A stretch of 12,887 nt of DNA from Pirellulales bacterium (GCA_030605745.1 JAUWHT010000028.1:1-12887), one strand, 5' to 3'. Positions 6,921 through 12,887 are shown, counted from the stretch's first letter. Made by a program: numbers and translations. Notes: generated by a model from the sequence alone, not told the origin.

Positions 6921-7266
6921 GATCTTTCTCCATTTGCGTTGTGATGGTTAGCAGGGGGTTATGCAGAGGTTCCGCCCGGCCCCTGCGTCAGGCGGTAACT
7001 TTCCTCTGAACTCTGCGGCGCCGTAGCGTCCTGTCAAGCCGCCGGGTGCAGAAACTTCCCGCAAGACCGTGTTCGGCCAGCCCGCGTCATGGCCGGTTCC
7101 GACAAGCACAGTCCTTCAGGGGGGGGCGGAGTCGTTGACGCTTCCGATAGTCGTTTAGCCGCCGGGCTTGCCCGGCGCGTTTGCGTTCGAGCGTATTGAC
7201 ACCTACCAACGCGCCGGGCAAGCCCGGCGGCTAAACGGTAAATCAGTTGAACCTAGCGTTGTAGTA
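6921..7266. other. Intergenic stretch without a supported gene
   Basis: These 346 bp lie between the flavoredoxin-like gene stop and the STAS gene. The right part holds the 84-bp inverted repeat (7153-7236). In the rest (6921-7152) I see only very short open frames with no ribosome binding site, and a G8 run near 7120-7127. The promoter of the STAS gene would be expected here, but I could not pick a convincing -35/-10 pair. Confidence 0.6.
7153..7236. repeat. 84-bp perfect inverted repeat of the GTTTAGCC family
   Basis: Two 29-bp arms (7153-7181 and 7208-7236) are exact reverse complements around a 26-bp centre. Each arm also folds alone: GCCGGGC-TT-GCCCGGC at 7161-7176 and the equivalent on the other side. 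The outer 8 bases, GTTTAGCC and GGCTAAAC, are the same as in the 56-bp repeats at 1648 and 12473, while the inner sequence differs. It lies 30 bp downstream of the flavoredoxin-like gene stop and could form a strong cruciform or RNA hairpin. Confidence 0.9.
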
Positions 7267-7833
7267 CTAGGTTCTCCGCCCGATAGAGAACGCATCGCCG
7301 AGAAACCGGCCGACACCATGATAGGTGCGAACACTTGGAGCGAAAATGATCGGTTTGACCTTTTCCATATCGGGCAGCCCGTCCTTGCCAAGCACAACTT
7401 CGTCGGCCTTGACGTCCATGATTTCACCGACGAATTGGGTGTGCAGGCCCAACTCGAAGGTGTGAAGCAACTTGCACTCCAGGATGAGTGGGAACTCCTG
7501 CACGTACGGTGCATCGACAAGCTCGCTTTTGGCGGCGGTCAGGCCGGCCGTCGAGAACTTATCCTCTTCCCGTCCCGAGACTATGCCGAAATAGTCGGCT
7601 TCTTTGACGTAGGTTTCCGACGGAACGTTGACCGTAAAGGCCTTTCGCCGGACGATATTGCCGTGCGAGTACGTGGCCTCTCTGAGTGAGACGGCAACAC
7701 ACGGGGGCGTGGAACAGCAAATACCGCCCCAGGCAACGACTGCCGCGTTCGGTTTGCCGTCCTGGTCGTAGTTGCCGACAAGCCAGACGGGTGTCGGGAA
7801 AACAATCGTTTTCGCTCCGATTGACTTTTTCAT
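7267..7833 (-). CDS. Flavin reductase family protein, flavoredoxin-like
   Basis: A 188-residue cytoplasmic FMN-binding split-barrel protein. From the N-terminal pattern MKKSIGAKT...FPTPVWLVG, the WGGICCSTPPCVAVSL segment, NVPSE, KADYFGI-type motif (EADYFGI) and the ending TYHGVGRFLGDAFSIG, it closely resembles flavoredoxins of sulfate reducers, which carry electrons in anaerobes. The start at 7833 follows AGGAG by 7 nt. A longer frame from 7863 overlaps the hicA stop but adds 10 residues unlike the family. It lies 26 nt downstream of hicA on the same strand, so it may be read from the hicBA promoter. The electron partner is unknown; the iron-sulfur flavoprotein at 1712 is one local candidate. 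Confidence 0.85.
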   Translation of the reverse strand: MKKSIGAKTIVFPTPVWLVGNYDQDGKPNAAVVAWGGICCSTPPCVAVSLREATYSHGNIVRRKAFTVNVPSETYVKEADYFGIVSGREEDKFSTAGLTAAKSELVDAPYVQEFPLILECKLLHTFELGLHTQFVGEIMDVKADEVVLGKDGLPDMEKVKPIIFAPSVRTYHGVGRFLGDAFSIGRRT

Positions 7834-7859
7834 GGAGTATCTCCTGCTTAAGTTCGGTG

Positions 7860-8048
7860 TCATTTAACCGGGGGAATCCCCAAGTCCTGGCAGATCTTCT
7901 TGGCGAGAATATCCCAAATCTCGCGGTGCCTTGGCACGGCCGATCTGCTTGTCCTTTCCGAGTTCGACCACCACGAGTGCTTTGCGCCCTCCCGGAGGAG
8001 GAAGCAGCCGTGCTCTCTGAGGTGTTTGATGAACTGCTGGCGCTTCAT
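7860..8048 (-). CDS. hicA: HicA-type toxin (mRNA interferase)
   Basis: A 62-residue double-stranded-RNA-binding-like toxin of a type II toxin-antitoxin system. HicA proteins cut mRNA when free of HicB. It shows the full family outline: MKRQQFIKHLREHGC (helix 1), the active-site region EGAKHSWW with His24, VPRHREI near 38-44, and the final ICQDLGIPP. The length is normal. Its ATG overlaps the hicB stop by 4 nt (ATGA at 8045-8048), so translation is coupled with the antitoxin gene first. No active-site defect is seen. Confidence 0.9.
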   Translation of the reverse strand: MKRQQFIKHLREHGCFLLREGAKHSWWSNSERTSRSAVPRHREIWDILAKKICQDLGIPPVK

Positions 8049-8257
8049 ACCGCGATGGGCTGCTCCTGGTAGTCGTGGTCAGCGGCCCGGATGGCCTCTT
8101 CCCGGTTGAGTTCGAGCGCCTCCTTTAGAGTGATCCTCAGCGTTTCGATTAACTGCTCGTGGCTCTTCTCCTGACAGTTTACCCCTGGGATCTCTTCTAC
8201 CCAACCAATCCACCAGTCCCCGTCCTTCTTGGTTATCGCCGTATATGTATTTGGCAT
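8045..8257 (-). CDS. hicB: HicB-type antitoxin, short form
   Basis: A 70-residue antitoxin with the partial RNase H-like fold of HicB: YTAITKKDGDWWIGWVEEIPGVNCQ at the start (strand-strand-helix) and the ELIETLRITLKEALEL helix. It lacks a separate C-terminal DNA-binding domain, so autoregulation may need another factor or the HicA complex. I start it at 8257, 5 nt after GAGGAG; an upstream in-frame start would add five residues and cover the ribosome binding site. It binds and blocks HicA. It lies 117 nt downstream of pruA. Confidence 0.88.
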   Translation of the reverse strand: MPNTYTAITKKDGDWWIGWVEEIPGVNCQEKSHEQLIETLRITLKEALELNREEAIRAADHDYQEQPIAV

Positions 8258-8333
8258 GTTGACTCCTCTCATCTCTGAGAATTATAGCCGTCGTGGTCCC
8301 TGCCGGTCAAGTGAAGCCCTGCGGCTCTGCGGG

Positions 8334-8350
8334 CGCGACCACCGGTCGCG
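8334..8350. repeat. 7-bp stem hairpin between pruA and hicB
   Basis: CGCGACC (8334-8340), loop ACC, GGTCGCG (8344-8350). It lies about 25 nt downstream of the pruA stop in the direction of transcription. There is no T-run after it on the minus strand, so a classic terminator is doubtful; it may be a weak or Rho-assisted end signal or another small palindromic repeat. Confidence 0.5.
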
Positions 8351-8374
8351 GCTTTATGCGAAGCTGCAAGGGGG

Positions 8375-10006
8375 TTATTCCTCGGCCATGTAGGGGTAGC
8401 GGAAATTCGTGGGCGGCAGGAACGTTTCTTTGATGGTCCGTGGGGTGACCCAGCGTTCGAGGTTTAGCCAGCTTCCCGCCTTATCGTTTGTTCCCGAGGC
8501 CCGGGACCCGCCGAACGGCTGCTGGCCGACCACTGCACCGGTGGGTTTGTCGTTGATGTAGAAGTTGCCCGCCGCGTGCCGCAGCGCGTCCATCGCCCGG
8601 ACGATCGCACTGCGGTCCAGCGCGAAGATCGCGCCGGTCAGTGCGTAGGGTGAACTGCGGTCGCAAAGCTCGAGTGTTTCCTCATATTCGCCTTCTGGAT
8701 AAACGTAGACTGTCAGCACCGGGCCGAATATCTCTTCGACCATCGGCTTGGCCTGGGGGTCCTTGGCAAGGATGACCGTCGGCTCGATGAAGTAACCGGT
8801 CGAATCGTCGCAGCCGCCGCCGGCGAGGATTTCCAGGTCCGGGCTGCTCTTGGCGTAGTCGATGTAGCCGCTGATTGTGGCGAACGCATTGCGGTCGATC
8901 ACTGCGCCCATGAAGTTGGTGAAGTCGTACACGTCGCCCATCTTGATGTCGGCCATCTCGGCCAGCATCCGGTCTTTGACCTGCGGCCAGATCGAATCGG
9001 GGATGTACGCCCGGGAAGCGGCCGAACACTTCTGCCCCTGGTATTCAAACGCACCGCGGACCAGGGCCGTTACCAAGGCATCGATGTCGCAACTGACGTG
9101 CGCGAAAATAAAATCCTTGCCGCCGGTCTCGCCGACGATCCGCGGATAAGCAACATACTTGCGGATGTCGGAGCCCACCTCGAGATAAATTGTCGAGAAG
9201 ACCTTCGTGCTGCCGGTGAAGTGGATCCCGCCGAGGCCCACGTTACCAAGCGCGGCCGGGCCGATGATAGGCCCCGGGCCGGGCACCATGTTGATCACCC
9301 CCGGCGGCAGCCCGGCCTCGGCCAGGATCTGCATGATATAATACGCCGGCAGCACCGACGCGGAGGCCGGCTTCCACACCACCGTGTTGCCCATCAACGC
9401 CGGCGCCGTCGGCAGGTTGCCGGCAATCGAGGTGAAGTTAAACGGGGTGATCGCCAGCACGAATCCGTCCAACGGGCGATGCTCCATGTAGTTCATCACC
9501 CCGCTGGACGATAGCGGTTGATCGCCATAAACCTCTTGCATGAAGTGCGGATTGAACCGCCAGAAGTCGATCAGCTCACAGGCCGAGTCGACCTCCGCCT
9601 GGTGCGGCGTCTTGCTCATGTTGAGCATTGTGGCCGCATTGAGCGTCTGGCGGTACTTGCCGGCCAAAAGCTCGGCCGCCTTGAGGAACACGATCGCCCG
9701 GGAGTCCCACGGCATCCGGCCCCACTGCTCTCGGGCGTCGTTGGCCGCCTGGATGGCCTGCTCAACAAACAGCGCGTTGCCCTGGTGGTACTTCCCCAGC
9801 GAATGCCGGTGATCATGCGGATAGACCATCTCGGCCAGCGTGCCGTTGCGGACCTCCTGGCCGCCGATGATCATCGGCACGTCGACCTGCCGGCCGAGCA
9901 TCTCGTCGAGCTTGGTCTTCAACTCGGCCCGTTCCGGGCTGCCGGGCGCATAGTCAAGCGCCGGCTCGTTGACCGGCTGCGGAACCTGGAAAATGCCGTT
10001 AAACAT
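8375..10006 (-). CDS. pruA: L-glutamate gamma-semialdehyde dehydrogenase (1-pyrroline-5-carboxylate dehydrogenase)
   Basis: A 543-residue aldehyde dehydrogenase of the stand-alone P5C dehydrogenase type. It oxidises L-glutamate gamma-semialdehyde to glutamate with NAD+, the second step of proline breakdown. Hallmarks: ITPFNFTSIAGNLP (186-199), WKPASAS (211-217), HFTGSTKVF (262-270), catalytic general-base Glu293 in VGETGGKD, nucleophile Cys327 in GQKCSAASRAY, and FGPVLTVYVYP. The length is typical and no proline dehydrogenase domain is fused. The ATG at 10006 has GGAGAG about 6 nt upstream. It starts 22 nt after the ParE-like toxin gene, so it may be cotranscribed with that module. No proline dehydrogenase (PutA/PRODH) gene is in the window. 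Confidence 0.95.
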   Translation of the reverse strand: MFNGIFQVPQPVNEPALDYAPGSPERAELKTKLDEMLGRQVDVPMIIGGQEVRNGTLAEMVYPHDHRHSLGKYHQGNALFVEQAIQAANDAREQWGRMPWDSRAIVFLKAAELLAGKYRQTLNAATMLNMSKTPHQAEVDSACELIDFWRFNPHFMQEVYGDQPLSSSGVMNYMEHRPLDGFVLAITPFNFTSIAGNLPTAPALMGNTVVWKPASASVLPAYYIMQILAEAGLPPGVINMVPGPGPIIGPAALGNVGLGGIHFTGSTKVFSTIYLEVGSDIRKYVAYPRIVGETGGKDFIFAHVSCDIDALVTALVRGAFEYQGQKCSAASRAYIPDSIWPQVKDRMLAEMADIKMGDVYDFTNFMGAVIDRNAFATISGYIDYAKSSPDLEILAGGGCDDSTGYFIEPTVILAKDPQAKPMVEEIFGPVLTVYVYPEGEYEETLELCDRSSPYALTGAIFALDRSAIVRAMDALRHAAGNFYINDKPTGAVVGQQPFGGSRASGTNDKAGSWLNLERWVTPRTIKETFLPPTNFRYPYMAEE

Positions 10007-10028
10007 GGCTCTCTCCGTTACTGGGGTA

Positions 10029-10316
10029 TCAAAACAAGGACTCTATATCACGCGCGCCGTGGATGACACGTTCCACCTCGATGCCATCGCTGAGGGGAAC
10101 GTAGAAGATGACGTAGCTACCCGCGACAAATGCGCGTAGATTGCGCTGCAGGCTCTCGCGAGCCTCACCCAGCAGGGGATTGGCCGACAATAGCCGAAAC
10201 TTCTCGTATAGCCTTTCGATCTCACGCAGTGCCGCGCTCGGATTATGTTCGGCGATATAATCCGCGATCTCGTCGAGGTCGATGTCGGCCTGCGGAGCGA
10301 GTCGGAAACTGTTCAT
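10029..10316 (-). CDS. ParE/RelE superfamily toxin
   Basis: A 95-residue type II toxin of the ParE branch. The pattern is canonical: FRLAPQADIDLDEIADYIAE (helix 1-2), NPSAALREIERLYEKF, the ANPLLGEARESL turn, LRAFVAGSYVIFYVP strand pair, and VERVIHGARDIESLF at the end. The RVIHGARD ending is typical of ParE, which usually poisons DNA gyrase, rather than of ribosome-dependent RelE; the true target is inferred. Its ATG overlaps the antitoxin stop by 4 nt (ATGA, 10313-10316). It is complete and probably active. The next gene, pruA, begins 22 nt later. Confidence 0.92.
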   Translation of the reverse strand: MNSFRLAPQADIDLDEIADYIAEHNPSAALREIERLYEKFRLLSANPLLGEARESLQRNLRAFVAGSYVIFYVPLSDGIEVERVIHGARDIESLF

Positions 10317-10591
10317 TTGATATTGCGATTGCCTTCGATGCGCTGTTGCACTCGCTGCTTGAGTTGGTCAAACCGCTCACGAAGGGCCCGCTCATCGTAT
10401 TCGGTGTACTCACCCCGGTCGAGCTGGTCGCGGCCGATCTGGAGTTCGCAGCGGAGTTGCTCCCGCCGGTGGTCGCGATCCGCCAACAGTCGAACCGCCT
10501 CCAAGAGCAGTTCGTTTTCGGAACCGTAATTGCCCGTGGCGAGTTCGTGCTCGACAAGCTGCTGAAGTTCCGGTGAAAGTAAGTCGGCCAT
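10313..10591 (-). CDS. ParD-like antitoxin of the ParE module
   Basis: A 92-residue antitoxin. The N-terminal half (ADLLSPELQQLVEHELATGNYGSENELLLEAVRLL) looks like a ribbon-helix-helix DNA-binding domain of the ParD type: the GNYGSENELLLEAVR segment is the usual helix 1-helix 2 region. The C-terminal half is highly charged (Arg, Glu, Asp, Gln) and would wrap the toxin. It precedes and overlaps the toxin gene, the usual order. GGGGGA about 10 nt before the ATG is a poor ribosome binding site. It probably represses its own promoter at 10674-10703. Confidence 0.82.
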   Translation of the reverse strand: MADLLSPELQQLVEHELATGNYGSENELLLEAVRLLADRDHRREQLRCELQIGRDQLDRGEYTEYDERALRERFDQLKQRVQQRIEGNRNIK

Positions 10592-10652
10592 GATTTACCA
10601 ATCCCCCAATTTGCCTGAAAAACACCGCCGGGACCAGGAATTCTGGATGTTC

Positions 10653-10676
10653 AATCCCCAATCCCCAATCCCCAAT
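10653..10676. repeat. Heptamer tandem repeat (AATCCCC, 3.4 copies)
   Basis: AATCCCC is repeated three times (10653-10673) and followed by AAT. On the minus strand this reads GGGGATT repeated directly after the -10 hexamer of the predicted promoter. A further ATCCCCCAAT lies at 10601-10610, near the antitoxin start. Copy number could vary by slippage. With the G-runs at 10680-10693 the minus strand fits the G3+N1-7 quadruplex pattern. Confidence 0.85.
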
Positions 10677-10703
10677 ATACCCGCTCCCTCCCCACCGCGT
10701 CAA
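10674..10703 (-). promoter_or_regulatory. Predicted sigma70-type promoter of the ParD/ParE module
   Basis: On the minus strand TTGACG (10698-10703) and TATATT (10674-10679) are separated by 18 bp; each hexamer matches five of six consensus bases. Transcription would begin near 10667, giving a leader of about 75 nt before the antitoxin ATG at 10591. The spacer is G-rich, and the start region is a heptamer tandem repeat that may act as operator sites. This is the best-looking promoter in the window, but it is predicted from sequence only. Confidence 0.5.
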
Positions 10704-10750
10704 CCGCCGTCGGGCTGCCATGAAGGAATATAAGTTGTTGCCTTTGGAGG

Positions 10751-11632
10751 CTACTGGGCCGCTTCGAGGATGTCGGGCACGCGGCCTTCCTTACCGATGG
10801 CCATGATGTGTACCCCGTTGCACAGCTTTTCCTCGCGCAACTGCCGGATCATTCGGCCGGCGATCCGGATGCCTGCTTCGACCCTCTTGCCTTTTTCCGC
10901 GGCGGCCATTTCCTGGATCAGTTCGTCTGGGACGAAGATGCCGGGCACGTTTTTGTTCATGTAGCGGGCCATGCCGGCCGAGACCAGTAGCACGATGCCG
11001 GCCATGATCTTCACCTCATGCCGCCTTGTCTGATCCATGAACCGCTTGAAATTGCCCAGGTCGTAGATAGCCTGGGTTTGGAAGAATTGGGCCCCGGCGG
11101 CGATCTTCTTCTCGAATTTGAGCATCTGCGGCTCGATCGGATCGGCCTCGGGCGTGACCACCGCGCCGGGGAAGAAGTCGGTGGACCCCTGAAGCTCGTT
11201 GCCCGCCAGGTCTTTGCCGTCGTTCAGCAGGCCGACGGTCTGCAACAGTTGCACGCTGTCCAGGTCGAACACCGGCTTGGCCTGTGGATGATCGCCCACC
11301 GAGACGTAATCGCCGGTCAGGCAGAGCACGCTTTTTGTGCTCAACACCCAGGCCGAGAGCAGCTCTGATTGCAGGGCCAGGCGGTTGCGGTCGCGGCAGG
11401 TCAACTGGAGGATCGGCTCGCCCCCGCGGTCGAGGATCAACCGGCATACGGCCAGCGAGCTAATGCGCATGACCGAACTCTGGTTATCGGTCACGTTCAG
11501 CCCGTCCACCTTGTCTTTTAAGAGGTCGACGTGGGCGATCATTTCCGAGATATCGGTTCCCTTTGGCGGGCCGATTTCCGCGGTGACGACGAAGTCTTTC
11601 TCCTGGAAAGCCTGTCTAAATCCAGCGGCCAT
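10751..11632 (-). CDS. metF: Methylenetetrahydrofolate reductase, catalytic subunit (MetF)
   Basis: A 293-residue FAD-dependent TIM-barrel enzyme that reduces 5,10-methylene-THF to 5-methyl-THF. Signatures: VTAEIGPPKG (16-25, with Glu19 at the position of the E. coli catalytic Glu), NVTDNQ (46-51), LTCRDRNR (77-84), LTGD (105-108), GAQFFQTQAIYD and the ending GVHIMAIGKE. Its start lies 4 nt after the metV stop, and its GAGGAG ribosome binding site is inside the last metV codons, so the two are tightly coupled. Pairing with MetV and an MvhD-like gene points to the acetogen-type MetVF enzyme, with electrons possibly supplied through MetV and Hdr subunits instead of directly from NAD(P)H. That electron route is inferred. 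Confidence 0.93.
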   Translation of the reverse strand: MAAGFRQAFQEKDFVVTAEIGPPKGTDISEMIAHVDLLKDKVDGLNVTDNQSSVMRISSLAVCRLILDRGGEPILQLTCRDRNRLALQSELLSAWVLSTKSVLCLTGDYVSVGDHPQAKPVFDLDSVQLLQTVGLLNDGKDLAGNELQGSTDFFPGAVVTPEADPIEPQMLKFEKKIAAGAQFFQTQAIYDLGNFKRFMDQTRRHEVKIMAGIVLLVSAGMARYMNKNVPGIFVPDELIQEMAAAEKGKRVEAGIRIAGRMIRQLREEKLCNGVHIMAIGKEGRVPDILEAAQ

Positions 11633-11636
11633 CTTG

Positions 11637-12317
11637 CTACTCCTCTTGCTGTTTCGCTTCCTTGAAGGCCTCGTGTGTGTATTTTCCGGGTTTGGTCATC
11701 AGGCTGTAGTCTTTGGGCGGCTGGATCTTTGCCAGGTAATCGAGCCGGCCGATCTTCTTCAGCTTGTTGTAGATTAGTGTCCAGGCGCAGTCCTTTTCGC
11801 CGTCGACCTCGCACTTGCCATGGTCGGTTCCGCCGCAAGGGCCGTTGAGCAGGTTCTTGGCGCAGATGGTCATCGGGCAGATGCCGCCGGTCTGATCGAG
11901 GATGCAATCCGAGCAGGCCGTGCAGCGCTGGCTCCAGATACCGGTGCCCTCGGCCACGCCGATGAACAGCGTGTTCAGCGCCGGCAGAACGATCTTCTCG
12001 TCGTAGCGTTCGGCCAGGAACTGGACGCCGGCCCCGCAGGCCATCGAGATAATTGCATCGTAATCATCCACGTACTTGGCCAGCGGGTCGAGGTACTCCT
12101 TGTCGCATTGGCGGGTGACGGTGATTTCATCGATCGTCCGCTGTTTGTTCTCCAGCTTGCCTTTCATGCGCAGCCCGGCGGCAAGCAGTTCGACCTCTTT
12201 CTCGCCGCCGGCCATGCACACGGCAACGCAGGTGCCGCAGCCGACGACCAGAATCTTGTCAAAACCCTGGATCATCGCGTCGATCTGATCCAGCGGCTTT
12301 CGTTCGGCAACAATCAT
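11637..12317 (-). CDS. metV: MetV, cysteine-rich partner of methylenetetrahydrofolate reductase
   Basis: A 226-residue protein with the methylenetetrahydrofolate reductase C-terminal (MetV-type) domain. The N-terminal half shows VVGCGTCVAVC (25-34: Cys27, 30, 34). The C-terminal half has CTACSDCILDQTGGICPMTIC (Cys132, 135, 138, 147, 152) and later Cys161, 169 and 177, which suits iron-sulfur clusters and/or zinc. In acetogens MetV binds MetF and passes electrons to it. I start it at 12317, 7 nt after AGGAG; the longer frame to 12434 adds 39 residues that are only translation of a palindromic repeat. It is followed by metF after 4 nt. Confidence 0.9.
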   Translation of the reverse strand: MIVAERKPLDQIDAMIQGFDKILVVGCGTCVAVCMAGGEKEVELLAAGLRMKGKLENKQRTIDEITVTRQCDKEYLDPLAKYVDDYDAIISMACGAGVQFLAERYDEKIVLPALNTLFIGVAEGTGIWSQRCTACSDCILDQTGGICPMTICAKNLLNGPCGGTDHGKCEVDGEKDCAWTLIYNKLKKIGRLDYLAKIQPPKDYSLMTKPGKYTHEAFKEAKQQEE

Positions 12318-12351
12318 GATTGTGCTCCTGATGCAGTAAGGGGCCGTAACA

Positions 12352-12432
12352 GGGTGGCACGTCCCAGAACGAAGTGATGGGCGTGGCACACGAGGAAACA
12401 CGCCCTTCGCTGCGCTCAGGGACGTGCCACCC
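12352..12432. repeat. Nested palindrome upstream of metV
   Basis: Outer arms GGGTGGCACGTCCC (12352-12365) and GGGACGTGCCACCC (12419-12432) are a perfect 14-bp inverted repeat. Inside lies a second pair, GGGCGTG (12379-12385) and CACGCCC (12399-12405). The element is unrelated in sequence to the 56-bp repeat 40 bp away. It lies in the leader of metV, 34 bp before the start codon, and could fold in the mRNA. Confidence 0.88.
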
Positions 12433-12472
12433 AATTGCCAATTCGATCAAGTTATTCTTTTACAGCGCCTAA

Positions 12473-12528
12473 GTTTAGCCCCGGCGTCCACGCCGGGAAA
12501 TCACGCCGCGTGGACGCGGCGGCTAAAC
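12473..12528. repeat. 56-bp GTTTAGCC-type palindromic repeat, copy B
   Basis: Same length and ends as copy A at 1648-1703 and 53/56 identical to it, in the same orientation. It contains the same two hairpins. Its right end (GGCTAAAC) overlaps the last codons of the mvhD-like gene and supplies that gene's TAG stop (12523-12525). Confidence 0.92.
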
Positions 12529-12887
12529 ATTTTCATTGTGGTGAATCAATTTTCCGTGTTTGGCCTCCGGTAGCGGCGGATGTTCGTCGGGCGGCCTGGC
12601 GAGTTTTCCGCCCGCTTGTTGCCTGATCGTTTTTCGCAAGGGATTGGGTCCCAGCTCTCTTGCCCGCGCGGTCATCTGGTCGGCCTTCTCGGCGAACAGC
12701 GGGCCGGCCGAGGCGGGGATCTCGAAGAACTCCAGCCGCTCGGGTTCCAGGCCGATCTCCTCCAACAGCTTCTTGGTGTGTGCCACTGTGCGGATCGCCC
12801 GAAGATTGCCCTCGAGGAAGTGACAATCGCCCACTGCGCAACCGGCCACGTACACGGCGTCCGCCCCGTCCTCGAACGCCCGCAGAA
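12523..12887 (-). CDS. mvhD: MvhD-type hydrogenase/heterodisulfide reductase iron-sulfur subunit, 5' truncated
   Basis: The window holds the last 121 codons; the frame stays open to the edge and its start is outside. Visible family pattern: LRAFEDGADAVYVAGC at the edge, AVGDCHFLEGN (a conserved cysteine pair), RTVAHTKKLLEEIGLEPERLEFFEIPASAG and FAEKADQMTARARELGP. MvhD proteins carry a [2Fe-2S] cluster and link HdrA to an electron donor (hydrogenase, formate dehydrogenase) or, in acetogens, are part of an HdrABC-MvhD-MetVF complex. After the usual end near LGPNPLR there is an extra tail of about 30 residues rich in Pro, Lys and His, ending in a stop inside repeat B. A GTG at 12855 is internal and not the start. 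metV begins 205 bp downstream. Confidence 0.87.
   Translation of the reverse strand, partial: LRAFEDGADAVYVAGCAVGDCHFLEGNLRAIRTVAHTKKLLEEIGLEPERLEFFEIPASAGPLFAEKADQMTARARELGPNPLRKTIRQQAGGKLARPPDEHPPLPEAKHGKLIHHNENV

Noticed and set aside
12318..12434. Extended N-terminus of MetV
   Set aside because: The 39 extra residues translate the nested palindrome, and a strong AGGAG 7 nt before 12317 marks the real start.
12855..12887. GTG at 12855 as the start of the MvhD-like gene
   Set aside because: The frame continues upstream with family-like residues (LRAFEDGADAV) to the window edge, so the gene is truncated by the window and not started here.

Overview
The window looks like a chromosomal segment of an uncultured, probably anaerobic planctomycete (Planctomycetota). 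This assignment is an inference. It rests on high GC content, a secreted BNR/sialidase-like protein, gene types that recur in that phylum, and many GC-rich palindromic repeats between genes. No rRNA, tRNA, insertion sequence, phage gene or CRISPR array was seen. Every gene I can support is on the minus strand, so transcription runs from high to low coordinates.

Right end (10751-12887): the 3' part of an mvhD-like gene, then metV, then metF. This is the order of the acetogen cluster hdrCBA-mvhD-metV-metF (Moorella type). It suggests a methylenetetrahydrofolate reductase that works with a heterodisulfide-reductase-like electron module whose hdr genes would lie just outside the window. Two different palindromic elements sit between mvhD and metV.

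Middle right (7267-10703): a ParD/ParE-type toxin-antitoxin pair with a good sigma70-like promoter inside a G-run-rich, heptamer-repeat region, then pruA (L-glutamate gamma-semialdehyde dehydrogenase), then a HicB/HicA pair, then a flavoredoxin-like flavin reductase. The proline/glutamate gene is therefore bracketed by two unrelated type II toxin-antitoxin modules on the same strand.

Middle (4979-7266): a 346-bp gene-free stretch holding an 84-bp perfect inverted repeat, a SpoIIAA-like (STAS) protein, a 48-residue single-span membrane protein that overlaps the STAS gene, and a PAS/AAA+/Fis sigma54-dependent activator with a three-cysteine PAS insertion.

Left (1-4828): a secreted sialidase-like BNR protein broken by a +1 frameshift, a concentrative nucleoside transporter with an altered substrate motif, an iron-sulfur flavoprotein, and a tagaturonate epimerase family protein. 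The last few codons of the epimerase gene come from a palindromic repeat. The first 10 bases probably hold the start of one more gene on the same strand. The theme is carbohydrate and nucleoside salvage, but a shared pathway is only inferred.

One repeat family links the window. Three elements (1648-1703, 7153-7236, 12473-12528) share GTTTAGCC...GGCTAAAC ends, and two of them match at 53 of 56 bases although nearly 11 kb apart.
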